Assembly (NCBI GenBank): GCA_019022495.1
Contig: JAFEKR010000013.1
Location: 1,178,001-1,242,000 of the forward strand
Origin: Epichloe hybrida
Lineage: Eukaryota > Ascomycota > Sordariomycetes > Hypocreales > Clavicipitaceae
Reading direction: 5' to 3'
Length of the DNA: 64,000 bases
The position numbers and the translations under genes were made by a program. Numbering within the stretch: the first letter of the stretch is position 1; the number at the start of each line of letters is the position of its first letter. The notes beneath the pieces are model-generated. The model worked only from the letters and a program-made list of their open reading frames with translations. It had not been told where the DNA came from and ran no database searches. This document shows positions 11,801 to 22,496 of this stretch, in pieces.

Positions 11801-13240
11801 CAGAAACGTAAATTGTTTTGCGGGTATATGCATGGTCACACCTCTTATAATGTTATCCTTGAGATTTGACTGGTAGGCAAAATCGACCTTCGCTTCTTGT
11901 AAGCCAGAGATGGAAAATTGTAACACGACGAAAAGCTTACTTGATTCAACTGGATACTGCCAGCACATGTTCGAAGTATGACAGAAGGCTCGGCACGGGA
12001 AGTGATGCCTAGATCCTTGTTCGACCGAGCCAAATGTACGAGAAAATGCGCTGCAGACTTTCCTTTCGATAATATGAGCCACTGACCGGCAAATGATTCG
12101 ACTCCATTGAATGCTGTGATGACCGCATAGAAAGTTGTAAGGACGTGTCCGGGCAAGAGGCCTTGTTCCACCAGAACGAGCCCGTACCAAAATCCCAAGA
12201 CGAAAATTGATACCGACCAAAAGGCGAGATATCCCATTTGTATTGAGTTACAGCGAGCTTGCGCCAAGAAATGGCGAGCAGCGAGTCTCAAAGCATCACC
12301 GTACTTCTTTTGTTCTCGATGAAAGCCGGAAAATACTCGGACGATGTCTATGCCATTGAAAGAAGCGGCGGCAATTGTAGATGCCTTTTGCAAGGATTGC
12401 CTTTGAGACAAGACTTCGGAATCTAAGTTCCGAGTGGCGATAGCCAAGACCATGAAAGATACTGGTAGGGTAGACATGAGAACCAAAGTCAATTTCCATG
12501 AGTAGTAGAAGGCGATACCGAGTGATGCACATGATGTGACAGTGTCACAAATGACGAGGCCCAATACTTCCGAGAGCGCTAACTGGAGATCACGCGTCTG
12601 TCTGTGCAAAACGAAAACTTAGTTGACAGAATACAAAGAGGGAAGCGTCCTGAACTTACGTATGAATCCTGATATGCAGACCCTCGATTCCATCTTTGAG
12701 ATTTTCTAACCATTCAACATCTCTGGATAGAAGATTTGAAGTGACGTGTTTTCTTACTTCATTGGCCTGCAGCTCGCCAAATACAATCCAAAGGCTGAGG
12801 AATGAAGCACTTGCCATCCAGTTGCCAACTCCGAGCCCTGCAAGGACAATACACCATTTCGACACCTCGGCAAGAGCGGATTGTCCAGAACGGGATCCCT
12901 CTCCAAGCTGAGAAACAACATCAAATATTCGCCCCAAGAACACTGATAAGAGTGTTTTTAGAAACGAATTCAAAGCAGTCGCCACGAGCGCAGCCAAGAG
13001 AACACCTGCGTGAGTCTTCTTTGTGAAGGAAAATAGACTCCCCCATGAGCAAGAAGTGCCAGCTTTATGAGAGGTCGAATGATTCTGAAAACCATCCGAA
13101 GTAGACCCTTGGTCTGAGAAAGATGAGCTGCTCTTGGAATCAATGCTCGGGCCATTCGATGGAGTTCAATCTTTCAGAGAAGGCATGGATCGACCACATA
13201 CTATGTTGATGTTGAAAAGAAAAAGGCCGGATTCGATCAT
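8885..13240 (-). CDS. Full-length ABC exporter, subfamily B, Ste6-like
   Basis: Exons on the minus strand: probably 13240-13202, then 13132-12660, 12601-11941 and 11887-8885, about 1,391 residues. The last two introns (58 and 53 nt) are firm, because they join HIRIHT to QTRDLQLAL and SIQLNQ to VDFAYQ. The layout is TMD-NBD-TMD-NBD: NBD1 has VGESGSGKST, signature SLSGGQKQRLALARARMRD and LILDEPTSALD; NBD2 has LVGSSGSGKTT, signature LSGGQAQLVNIARAL and LILDEPTSGLD. The long linker and the ALARARMRD context resemble fungal a-factor exporters (Ste6), so export of a farnesylated pheromone or other lipophilic cargo is inferred. The 5' end is uncertain: the reading frame upstream of the first membrane segment reaches a TGA at 13,168-13,166, which the proposed 69-nt first intron (GTATGT donor, CAAG acceptor) would remove. 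If that intron is wrong, the gene carries an early stop. Confidence 0.8.
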
Positions 13241-14119
13241 AGTCGCGATAGGAAAGTTGGTGAGCGATGAGCGCTCCCTGTGATGCAACATGGTTCTGAT
13301 GTGCGACCGAATCCAAGGATGCGATGGACGGTGCTTAGTATAATACCAGGCACCCATTGTGTGGAGGTGAGAGCATTACTATTGTCTAAGGGCAGATTAA
13401 TTCTTGTGGTACTGAAACGACAATTCATAGAGAACAGACAGATTCCTAACGAACAGTCAGAGCGCAAGATGGCACATAATGAGCGGTTAAACCACACAAA
13501 ACTACTTGTTGTGTTAGGATATCAACAAGGAAAACAGTTGATGCACATGGCGGGCGATGATGCTACAGACGGCGTCGTTGATGCTTTTAACTGACTCACT
13601 CAACTGTAGTAGAGGAAAACGTTGCCAGCTTAGAGCGGAACAGCATTTTGTGAGCTTCAATGCTTCGCACCGCACATTATGACCAAACCAGCCTGACCAG
13701 AAAACTGAAGAGAGAGGACAATACAGATTGAGCTGCGCTCAGGCGATGATGTCCAGAATACAACATGCCGTTCATTCATATGTAGGCATTACCATATCCC
13801 AGGGGAATAGGTGGCAGACAATGTTAAGACATCTGGCCAATAAGTGACAAAGCACAGTGTTAGTACAGTTTTTTTCCCGTCGCTTTCACTGTGAGCTTGA
13901 TGTCATACGTGCGTGCATCGATGCCCCTCTAATGAATAGGTTTGACCGGACCCCACGTTGACAGGCCCTCAACCCAGAATTTTTGTCACGAATGCATAAA
14001 CATTGACTGCCTTTTCTTAACAAGATTAAACGCCCAAAAAACGCCCAAGTCGCGTGACACGCTCTCGCAGCTCTCGCAGAGTCAAAAGCAAGCAAAAACT
14101 ACAGAACATCATAACAAAG
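13241..14119. other. Divergent promoter region
   Basis: Nearly 880 bases between the 5' ends of the ABC transporter gene (-) and the PBDC1-like gene (+). Open frames here (for example 13,280-13,594) show no family resemblance. Just before the PBDC1-like start there is a short imperfect duplication, CTCTCGCAG twice, at about 14,063-14,079. I see no repeat element. Confidence 0.45.
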
Positions 14120-14891
14120 ATGGATCCAATCGAGAGCATGTCCGTTGCCGGAGGCCCTGTGCCGAAGGACTTCAACGCGGAAGAAGCAGTGAACTTGGAA
14201 GATGTGGGTTAAAATCGCACCCCTGACCGGTGTGGCCGAGTGCTGAATGCAACAACGATCTTGAGCTAATTCAAGGCAGATGGAGAAGCAATTTGCTGTC
14301 AAAGGTTCGCGAAATTTTTCTTCCGCCCCCGAAAAGTGCACCGGTCGCTAAGTCTGTCGGCAGTCGTTCAACACATGCAGACATACTGGTCAATACTTGA
14401 AAAGGTCAAAGGCTCATCGTTACGACTCACCAAAATGGACGACGAAATTTATGACCACCTCAAGGAAGCTTTCCCCGAGTTCAACCCCGCCGCCACCATC
14501 GACGAAGACGAAATGAAGAGCAAGAGCGGAAAGGAGCGCTGGAGAAACTTCATGACGGCTTACGAGAAGAAAATTGACGATTATAACTTTGGCACAATGG
14601 TTCGAAACAATCCCAAGGTGGAGTATGAGGAGAGCACCACCGTTTTCGGTATGGATCTGTTCAATATTTATGTTCGGCCATCTTCAATCGACTTTGCCTA
14701 ACATGTTGTGCAACATAGTTCCGCGAATGCAGTTTTATGCCATAGAAATTGCAAGGTGAGCAAATTCAAGGTCTTGAGAATAGTACTTGAGCGCCTTTCA
14801 ACTCTGACATGATGCCGAACTCAGGAACAAGAATGGATTGAACGACTGGATTTACGAGCAGGCCCAAGCCGAGAAGGCCAGGTCGAAGTAG
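14120..14891 (+). CDS. PBDC1/YPL225W family protein (eEF1A-chaperone type)
   Basis: Five exons: 14120-14203, 14280-14304, 14364-14648, 14719-14755 and 14825-14891, coding for 165 residues. Exon 2 is only 25 nt, so the gene is easy to miss by simple ORF search. Each junction restores conserved family sequence: NLED to MEKQFAVK, then VVQHMQTYWSILEKVKGSSL, RLTKMDDEIYDHLKEAFPEF, ATIDEDEMKSKSGKERWRNF, YEKKIDDYNFGTM, VPRMQFYAIEIARN and GLNDWIYEQAQAEKARSK at the end. The family is small and widely conserved in eukaryotes; the yeast member YPL225W has been described as a dedicated chaperone for newly made eEF1A, so a cytosolic role at the ribosome is inferred by homology. The start is the first ATG in frame, after ACAAAG. 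Length and conserved blocks are complete. Confidence 0.92.
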
Positions 14892-15440
14892 ACATGCCGC
14901 TTCATGCGGCTAGCCTTATGAGCCTCAAAGAAGAAGAAAAGTACATAAAATTTACGTCCAGAAATGTTACAAATCTGGAAATTGTTAACCGATTTTTGTC
15001 AATTGGTCAATGCCATTTGCATGTCGCCAATCCACTGGATCATGAGCACGGTTTCTGCGAGGGTCGCATTGGACTGCGCAATCAAGGGTAATGCATCTTT
15101 CATTATGCCGAGTCATACGGAGTGCAAACAGTGAAGAGCACAGATGATGTATCAAAAGACCGCATTAATTTCTAGCTAATGCAGGAATGTGCAAACTAGA
15201 TAACCTACCGGCGCGGATATGGAAAAAATAGCATTTGTAGACTCCAATACCCCGAATGTGAATGAACTACCGCGGCATTCTGATCACCAAGTTTTGTCGT
15301 GGCCCCAAATTCATCGAGTAAGGAAGGCTTGAATATTCATTGCCTTGACCAAAACATGGAAAGACAATCTCGAATTAGCGCAGCTATTGTTGCAGAGACT
15401 GTGAAGTCGTTAGGGAAGTCATGCTGCGTATCCAGCATTA
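14892..15440. other. Spacer between PBDC1-like gene and MFS pseudogene
   Basis: About 550 bases between two convergent 3' ends. I see no gene, no repeat and no RNA gene; short open frames here have no recognisable product. Confidence 0.45.
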
Positions 15441-17317
15441 TCATGTATGATTACTCACCATTGCAAGTTTGCTTCTTGACCTGATCTTTTCACCAAAAAT
15501 CAACAGCACCCAGGGAATGACTGAAAGAACCAGGGCGATCCCACCGAGCATGCCTCCAGCGCCCTTGAGGCCCAGGTTGCCAAACATTGCATGGACAATG
15601 AGTGGGAAAACACCGGCAAGAATATTGCGGCAAAAATTATGTGCAGCTAATGCTGTCCAAGCTAATGCTGAAGATGCGTATACGTGGTACGTGTCGGCAA
15701 GATAATTGAATGTGCAAAGGTAAATTGAATAAATGCCCCAGATCTCAAAACCTAGCCCAAACGGATTCTGCATGACCACTCATGTAATCTGGACTGAGCA
15801 AGCCCCCGAACAAACCAGCAGGAAGAAAAAAACTTGTAATGCAGGCGAAATACAGGCGTGCCTCCGGTGAGTTGGTAGGGAAGCTCTTCCTGAAGAATGC
15901 CCAGAACTTTGAATCACAGTACATAAAATCCTCACCGTAAGTCCGCCACTGAGGATGTTTGAGTAGATGCTGTTGAAGAATGCTGATCGTTGTGGCGACA
16001 ACCGAAGCTGCCAAATAGCTCCATATACTTGACTGGACAGATAGAAACTTTTCTGATACAGAAAAGGATAGATTAAGTACTGCCCATGAAAATGCTGCCC
16101 AGAGGGGGAAGCAGAAGGTCACTGGTTCGGTGAAAAGCATGTGAAAAGGACGTCTTACAGAGGTGGCCATCATTTGGAGCACAGAAGGTCGGTTATCATC
16201 TTCCTCGAAGACCCATCGAATGCGCAGAAGATTTCCTCGCTTCACAGATGCAGTAACAAAGACTTGTTCCAGGTCATTTGCACCAGAGGACAAGCAGGTA
16301 TCGCTGGAGGACGCCGATCGTGCAGGAACCGGCATCGAAGAGCCTAGCAAGTACATTCCAAACACACCGTTCGCTTCCAACTCTTCATACCACTGATTCA
16401 GCTTTTTTGCTTTTTTGCTCAGCAAGACAGAGGCCGGACTCTCCTTGAACAAAAAGATACAGGAAATAAAAAGCATGCCGTCTAACATGACCTGGTGACA
16501 GAAGGTCCATTTCCAAGCTAACGTTGTTTGCCCAAGTGTTTCCATGAAGGCTGAGCCAACCAATGGGCTAGCACCAGTCCTAGCAAGTACAAAGCCACTG
16601 AATAGAGCCATCGGTGTATTTCGCTCGCCTTTACGCCAACAGGTCTGCAATGACTCCACCAACAACGGAGCTGAAGACTGACGCGCCAACTCCAATAAAG
16701 AATCGGGCGATCAAAAGTCCCGCAATGTGAGGCATGACAGAACAAACGGCTTGAAAAACGACGAATGTTGCACCGGTAATGACAAAGACTGGAAAACGAC
16801 CCCAGATCTCTGAAATTGGGGCCAATGCCATGGGTGCAAATGCGAAATCCATGCAAAACGTGGTGATGCCAACAAAAGTGACAAGGCGACTTGTATTGAG
16901 GTCATGGGCAATAGCACCTGCTGATGGTGAATAGCATCCTGCCGTGCATGCTGTGAGGAATGTAGCAATGCATGAAAGCGCTAGAGAGACGTTCTTCCCA
17001 GCTGAGCTCCGTTTCAAAGGAGAGATGTAAGGCTGCAAGTCGGGACATGACGGAAGATTGTTCTCATTGCTGAATCCAGCTTGCTGCGGGGTCGGGATCG
17101 TTGGCATGACCGTATCAAAAGACAAATAGAAATACTTGATGGAAACGGCTTCGTCAAATTGCGCCCCACGACTTGAGGCATCGTGCGATTTCCCATCCAT
17201 CGTGGCCGTTAAATATTGTCGAGGAGCATTGCAAAAAGACTGTCTTGGCTGATCTTTTCCCAAGACCTTGCAGCGTCCTTCTTCAGAGATGCGAGTAGAA
17301 TTGACGACCGTAACCAT
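15441..17317 (-). pseudogene. MFS multidrug/H+ antiporter (DHA1 type), frameshifted
   Basis: Three pieces in different frames together make one 12-helix transporter. Piece 1 (17317-16631) has an N-terminal tail, the first four helices and the loop motif LAPISEIWGRFPVF. Piece 2 (about 16640-15780) starts with RKGERNTPMALFSGFVLART and has the central loop and helices 7-10. Piece 3 (about 15778-15441) begins with NPFGLGFEIWGIYSIYLC and contains FNYLADTYHVYASSALAW and CRNILAGVFPL. DHA1 members read IADLWRKGERN across the first junction; here one extra T on the coding strand (within CTGTTGGCGT, plus-strand 16,636-16,640) breaks the frame. A second indel lies near 15,775-15,785. Neither gap can be an intron. 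The gene is therefore a recent pseudogene, or the sequence has two errors. The intact ancestor would export drugs or polyamines at the plasma membrane. Confidence 0.78.
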
Positions 17318-17946
17318 GGCGGATTACTCAAGAGTATTGGGGGAGGAATAAAAAAAAATGCACCGGCAACAATAGCTGTGAAGATGAGTGACCTTTATTG
17401 AAGATGGGTCAATCAGAGGCATACATAGCCGTCCACGCGCAGGACAGCGATGGCTTCCTACTGTAGGCCAGACATGAGGACAAAATTCTGCCGATGTGTT
17501 CGGCCAAGACGAGACGATGCGGAAGTTGCTTTTATCTGTGAGAAAATAAGGAAACAGTTGCAAGAGCCGGGAATGAGTCGGGATTAAACGGGAATACGTG
17601 ACGGTCTTCAGGAGTTGCCCCTCGCACCTCGCTGTGAGTCATCACTGTCATACTCCCTCAGTCTGATCACTCAGCCTCATGTACTTTTCCCTGTGTCTTG
17701 CTCTGTGTGGTGATATCCCTCAAATGTGACTTTGTGTTTCCCCTCGGAGTTATGGGAAAGAAAGGGAAAGAGAGAGGGAGAGAGAGCACGAAGAAGTCTT
17801 GGTTTAAAAAATGCATCAATCGATGTTTTGAGTTACAAGCTCGACGCTACCTAGTGGCGAACAAAAGAGATGGTAGTGGAAGGCGGAAACCAAGTCACTT
17901 ATTCCCTCGCTGCCATATGCAAGGCAGAGAGACAACGAAACATCGG
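17318..17946. other. Spacer upstream of MFS pseudogene
   Basis: About 630 bases between the 5' end of the MFS pseudogene and the 3' end of the DUF1769 gene. It holds a purine-rich GA tract (about 17,757-17,792). No coding frame I can support. Confidence 0.45.
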
Positions 17947-19229
17947 TTAGTCGACATCATTCGCACTTGTTACATTGCTTGCAGCTTTTGGCCCTAATTT
18001 CGCCTCGGCCTCTTTCAATGCCTTGTCTTCATCATGATCCTCGCGACTCATGCTTTCACCATCTATTCCTCCCACAACTCGTTCCGCGGCGCCTTCTTTG
18101 AGTGTGCCGTCCTCGTTGACGTCTTCCCGTAGGTAAATGGTGAATACGACTACTAAGTATACCTCCACCGTTCGTTTGTTTCGCAGGACATATCTAAGTT
18201 CGTGTGAGCGCCTGGGGGATCTAGGTTAAACCAGAAAATGATCAAAACATTGCACAAACGAATATAAAAAAAAAAAAAAAGAGAAAGAGAAGAAAAGGGT
18301 GATCCCAAAGAGTAAGAAACAAGTCTTTGCCTTGAAAAGAGCAGAAAAGCAAGCCAATGATAAGCAAACTTGCACATAGACTAGACTAGAATGAAGAACA
18401 CAATGAGTGGATTATCATACCTTAGGCCTTGGCCATCCCAGTATTTTACAATTGGCAAATGAAACCCAGGCAGTTTCAGAGCCAAGTTTGTAAAGTCGAT
18501 GTAGGGATTGTAAAAATCGAGCCCGTATGTCTTCCCATACTCGAAAACCCATTTTGTCTTACTGTCGTCTCGTAATGCCCACTTCATGCGTGCTTTACGG
18601 TCGTCCGGCATGCCTACCGCTTGCCGGGCTTTTATGCCCTCTTCGTCGCCGCCTTCCTCGAACCACAGACCGCCCTTATCCGCATCGCAGACGCCAGCGC
18701 CTACGTGAATAGAGTTGAAGGAACTCAGAGCAGGGCCATACAGGTATGGCCTGTCTGCGTAGGCGTCTCCATCGAGGCCAGGATCAATCCACCATCTGAC
18801 AATTCTCAAAGCAGTGTTGAATCCGGGAGGCAGTTTGTCACGAATAGGACGGTCAAAATCATTGCCAAACTGAAGATCATGACCACTTATTCCTTCATTC
18901 GCCGTCTGATTATCGGCGCCTTTGTCTTTTCCATCCTCTGCGCCGCGCGACAGGTTGTCTTTTGAAGAGGCGCGATTGTGCGGCGTAAATTGAAATGAAA
19001 TGCTGTACTGGTCCTTGCTATATGCGTGGGGCTCCGACGAGAAATACGCTGATGTAGACGGCGCTCCCAAGGGGAGACCATGGTAATCCTGTATTCTCAC
19101 ATTCAGTTCGATGTCGGCGCCGTCGCCCTTGATGCTTGTTGGCTCGGATTTGTTCACAGGAATTTCAACGTGCGTCGTTGCATCATAGCTTGGGCCAGCG
19201 GTGATCCGCAGCACGTACTTGTCCGCCAT
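17947..19229 (-). CDS. DUF1769 family protein
   Basis: Two exons on the minus strand, 19229-18421 and 18193-17947, coding for 351 residues. The intron is long for this genome (227 nt; GTATGA donor, ACTTAG acceptor) and carries an A15 run on the plus strand at about 18,266-18,280. Splicing joins the conserved YWDGQGL to RYVLRNKRTVEVYLVVVFTI, the usual end of the domain. Other family blocks are DYHGLPLGAP, FNTALRIVRWWIDPGLDGD, DRPYLYGPALSSFN and GLDFYNPYIDFTNLALKLPG. Members are found in many fungi and have no established function; no catalytic motif stands out. After the domain comes an acidic, Lys/Glu-rich tail of about 60 residues. The start codon is the first ATG of the frame, before ADKYVLRI. 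A MITE sits 170 bases upstream. Confidence 0.85.
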
Positions 19230-19401
19230 GTCGATGATGTCCGGGTTCTGGATAATTCAATTATCAATCGAATAAGAAAAGGTTCAAATTTGAACTTGCC
19301 AAATTCGCCATATTCAAGTTTGTTGGGGAGACCGCTTTCCTCCCATGACGTCGACATATTCTCAAGGCTGGTGGGGAATTTTGATGGGTGCCGGACCTCT
19401 A

Positions 19402-19778
19402 AACGCGCATCTGTCTTTTCTTGAATGCGCATCTGCCCTTAGTCCTAAAACGGAATAAGTACCTTTCCACCTAATTCCCTGCTAAAGATACTAGCTCTCT
19501 TTAGTGGCAAATATAGGTAGCAACGTGTAATGCTTCTCTCTAAGCCACCTGCGAGTTAAATACGATTTATTCCGTATAATCCGCTGTTAGGGCAGTTATA
19601 ATAGCTTTAATAGTAGCTTTTTTAATAATATAATACCTTTAAATATTATATAGAATAAGCATCTTAATTAATAGTAAAATTCAACAGACGCGAGCCACAG
19701 CAAAATCAGGTGGGTGGGTCGTCCTTCCGTTTTAGGACTAAGGGCAGATGCGCATTCAAGAAAAGACAGATGCGCATT
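19402..19778. mobile_element. MITE with 54-bp terminal inverted repeats and TA target duplication
   Basis: The first 54 bases (19,402-19,455) are the reverse complement of the last 54 (19,725-19,778) with a single C/T mismatch. The element is flanked by TA on both sides (19,400-19,401 and 19,779-19,780), as expected for the Tc1/mariner superfamily. Each inverted repeat holds the 12-mer AAYGCGCATCTG twice, 22 bases apart, which could be transposase binding sites. The 270-base interior is AT-rich and non-coding, so the element needs a transposase from elsewhere. It lies in the 5' region of the DUF1769 gene, about 170 bases from its start codon, and could affect that promoter. Confidence 0.88.
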
Positions 19779-19780
19779 TA

Positions 19781-20290
19781 GGCGTCCATGGGTGCCACTG
19801 TTGCAAGACACAAAAGGATAAGAAACGTACAAATTAGTCAGTCGACTGCGCCCTTTTTTTTTTTTTTTCGTGTAACAGCCACTGCTCAACTGCTGCGGCC
19901 AGCAGAGCACCACGATTCTTCATGACTATGAACCGCGAAAGCCATTGTAACAGTGAATTTGGATCAATCATTGTCATTATCGCCACATGCAACTTCTGGT
20001 TTTTAGCAAAATTCTGACAAAAACGCCCATCCAGTCCTATCCTACAAAGTCTACAGAGTGTAATTCTGTGAATAAGGTTCAGTCAAGTCTAACTTGGTAA
20101 TCTCGCGGGCGCGCAGCAAGCATTCACCAGCCTAGAGACGCTCCATGAATAGAATTTGACAACCTTCATATTATCTGCCCAGCTGGATCTTCAGCAATGC
20201 GATAGTGGGCATTGGACGTTGCATTCGTAGTGATCTCGACCTGTTACTAGTGTCTCAGAGTGTCAGCGAAACAATACGGAGCACCGAAAA
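19781..20290. other. Promoter region of the alpha/beta hydrolase gene
   Basis: About 510 bases between the MITE and the hydrolase start codon. A pure T run of about 15 lies at 19,855-19,868. No gene or repeat recognised. Confidence 0.4.
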
Positions 20291-21841
20291 ATGATTGGAA
20301 CATCCGTGAGCGAACTGATGTTCATCCGTCTCTCAATCCTCGTTTTTCGCTACATGCCCGTTTTCTATATCGCTTTGCTTGCCTCTACTTTTCTCATTCA
20401 AACCGACTCTAGCTTACTTCGGAGGCTCAGAATAGTGTTGTCGGGTTTGCTCTTGGCCGAGCTCTTCTTCTTCACTCTCATTTACGCTCCCCACAAACAG
20501 AGGCTACGTCGAGCAGCGATTCATCCTGTTCCTATTTCCCCAGCAGACCGGAAAGCCTTGTTCGAAAAATGCATTACCAATACCCCTCATCCCCAGGAAT
20601 ATCTGAGGTGGTGGTTTCTGGGTGCCCGTATGGAAGATATCCGGCATGATAACCTCCAAGAATTTTTCTTGTGGGCTTTCTTCGATACTGACATGCAGAG
20701 TCAAAGTCCTGGACTGATCGATGAAGACATGTTCAATGAACTCGAAGAATACATTACTTTGACTGAGAAGCAGCTTGGCCATCCGCTAGGGGAGGGAAGA
20801 GGTGCCGCAAAATGCCTTCGCTTGACATTTGACGAGGTCCCCTCTGTGTATAGGTGCCTCCTGTGGTACTTTATCATATATCTAATCGATATGGCTACAC
20901 ATGCCGCTCTTTCCTGGTACGGATTCCGTTACTATGCTCGTTCATCTGATATGTCATGGGCAACTTTTCCACCCCGACCACAAGAATTGTTCGCCAAATG
21001 TCGCTCACCCGAGCCAGAACTGGGGTACTGGTTTAAGCCTCACACTTGTCCGCATTCACGGCCAATTGTGTTCTGGCATGGCATCGGGGTTGGACTGTGG
21101 ACTTATGTGTGTTTTCTCACACAATTGGGCCACTCAACCAGATCGGGTGACGTGGGATTAATCGTGCCAGAGGTGCTCCCGATCTCCTTTCGACTCACTC
21201 ACCCACTGCCGCGAAAGCACGAGCTTCTGCGAATGATCATCGGCATATTAGATCATCACCACGGATGGGAGACTTTTAAACTTGTTTCGCATTCCTATGG
21301 GTCTGTTCCGACCACGCACATGTTGCATTCGCCCGTTCTTCAACGACGTATAGCCGCGGTTGTTCTTATTGACCCGATCACCATTCTCCTTCATTTGCCT
21401 GATGTGGCTTACAACTTCACTCGAAGGCCACCCAAGATGGCTAACGAGTGGCAGCTTTGGTACTTCGCCAGCACTGATCCTGGTGTCGCCTACAGTCTTG
21501 GTCGCCGCTTTTTCTGGCGCGACAATATTCTATGGCGGGAAGACTTGTTTTCGAATCCTCCGCAATCGGGAGCTGAAAGAGCCCAATTAGGCAGGCGAAA
21601 AGTAGCTGTTAGCTTATCTGGAAGGGATTTGATTGTCGACACTGCGTCAGTTACAAATTATTTGACGTCCAAGCCGCGAATCATTACTGGTGATGACGCC
21701 ATTGGCCACCCCAGAGAATACAGCGAGGTGCCCTCGGACGAGGTTGATGTCGTGATTTTTCCGCTTCTAGATCATGCTCAGGTATTCGACTGCAAGTATG
21801 CGCGAGATTGGGTAGTGCAACTCATTCATTCGTATGGCTGA
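20291..21841 (+). CDS. Membrane-anchored alpha/beta hydrolase, function unknown
   Basis: Single exon, 516 residues. The N-terminal 70 residues contain two hydrophobic helices (about 15-37 and 48-66), and a third lies near 190-213 (WYFIIYLIDMATHAALSWYG), so the protein is probably membrane-bound with its catalytic domain at the C-terminal half. That half has the order expected of an alpha/beta hydrolase: an oxyanion-type IVFWHGIGVG near residue 260, the nucleophile elbow VSHSYGSVPT with Ser near 335, VVLIDPI with a candidate acid Asp near 360, and a candidate catalytic His in PLLDHAQVF near 499. Similar 500-residue proteins are common in filamentous fungi and uncharacterised; lipase or esterase activity is only an inference. 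The gene appears complete. The start codon (AAAATGATT) precedes the first helix. Confidence 0.82.
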   Translation: MIGTSVSELMFIRLSILVFRYMPVFYIALLASTFLIQTDSSLLRRLRIVLSGLLLAELFFFTLIYAPHKQRLRRAAIHPVPISPADRKALFEKCITNTPHPQEYLRWWFLGARMEDIRHDNLQEFFLWAFFDTDMQSQSPGLIDEDMFNELEEYITLTEKQLGHPLGEGRGAAKCLRLTFDEVPSVYRCLLWYFIIYLIDMATHAALSWYGFRYYARSSDMSWATFPPRPQELFAKCRSPEPELGYWFKPHTCPHSRPIVFWHGIGVGLWTYVCFLTQLGHSTRSGDVGLIVPEVLPISFRLTHPLPRKHELLRMIIGILDHHHGWETFKLVSHSYGSVPTTHMLHSPVLQRRIAAVVLIDPITILLHLPDVAYNFTRRPPKMANEWQLWYFASTDPGVAYSLGRRFFWRDNILWREDLFSNPPQSGAERAQLGRRKVAVSLSGRDLIVDTASVTNYLTSKPRIITGDDAIGHPREYSEVPSDEVDVVIFPLLDHAQVFDCKYARDWVVQLIHSYG

Positions 21842-21948
21842 CTTGGTGTTGGCAATGGATAGAAAGGTACAAAGTGGGAATAAATAGAAAAGAGAACTGT
21901 TTACAGCACGCACCGCACCGGACATGGCAAAAACATGCGATATCTATT

Positions 21949-22461
21949 TTATGTGCCTGTCGTATCTTCACATCCACCTCAGTCTACAAGCGTGGCTCCC
22001 ACTGGCTGTGGCCCTCCGTGAATTACAACACGAACCAAGTCTATTACATCTTGTGCGCTGAGGACCTGATACTCCGCCCAAACGGGAACAAATGTCAAAT
22101 CCCCCCCAGCGCCGATATCAAGTTTTCGCAGCTCTGCCTCGAATCCTTCATTTACAATGAGGGTGCCGTTCCCGGATACGACATAGAAAATGGCATCTGC
22201 CAATAGTGACTTGGAATCCAGGACAACACGTACGACATGCCAAAAGTTCGTGATGCAGGTGCAAAGAACAATGAATATAATTCGTCGACGATGTGCCGCA
22301 CAAATTTACACTCGTGCTCCAAAAAAGCCATGACCACACTGGACGGGAACAATGATGATGCACACAGACCTTGCTCACTATTATGCTGGACTGGCGTCTC
22401 AGACCGTGGCCGAAGAGTCACGACTGCTCGCAAAAGTTGCCCCAAAAAAACGTATCAAAGA
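21949..22461 (-). pseudogene. Decayed cupin-domain protein
   Basis: The clearest part is 22,196-21,982, reading DAIFYVVSGNGTLIVNEGF, then LRKLDIGAGGDLTFVPVWAE, YQVLSAQD and GGPQPVGATLVD: a single-domain cupin with its beta-barrel motif. A 173-nt intron (22,369-22,197) joins it to TLRPRSETPVQHNSEQ just upstream. The frame then meets a TGA at 21,979-21,981 exactly where family members read VDWGG; beyond the stop the next codons are still GGT GGA, so TGG has become TGA and about ten residues are lost before a TAA at 21,949. At the 5' end the frame hits a TGA near 22,462 and no start codon is visible. Both breaks are G-to-A or C-to-T compatible. It may be a RIP-damaged or otherwise dying copy; its activity cannot be inferred. 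Confidence 0.62.
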
Positions 22462-22496
22462 AGCCGTTGACCACAAAAGTGCTTATCTGATTCTAT

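Noticed and set aside
13280..13594. 104-codon open frame on the plus strand
   Set aside because: Lies in the divergent promoter and antisense to the 5' end of the ABC gene; no recognisable product.
17698..17997. 99-codon open frame with a Lys/Arg-rich start
   Set aside because: Derived from a GA-rich tract; no motif and no neighbour logic.
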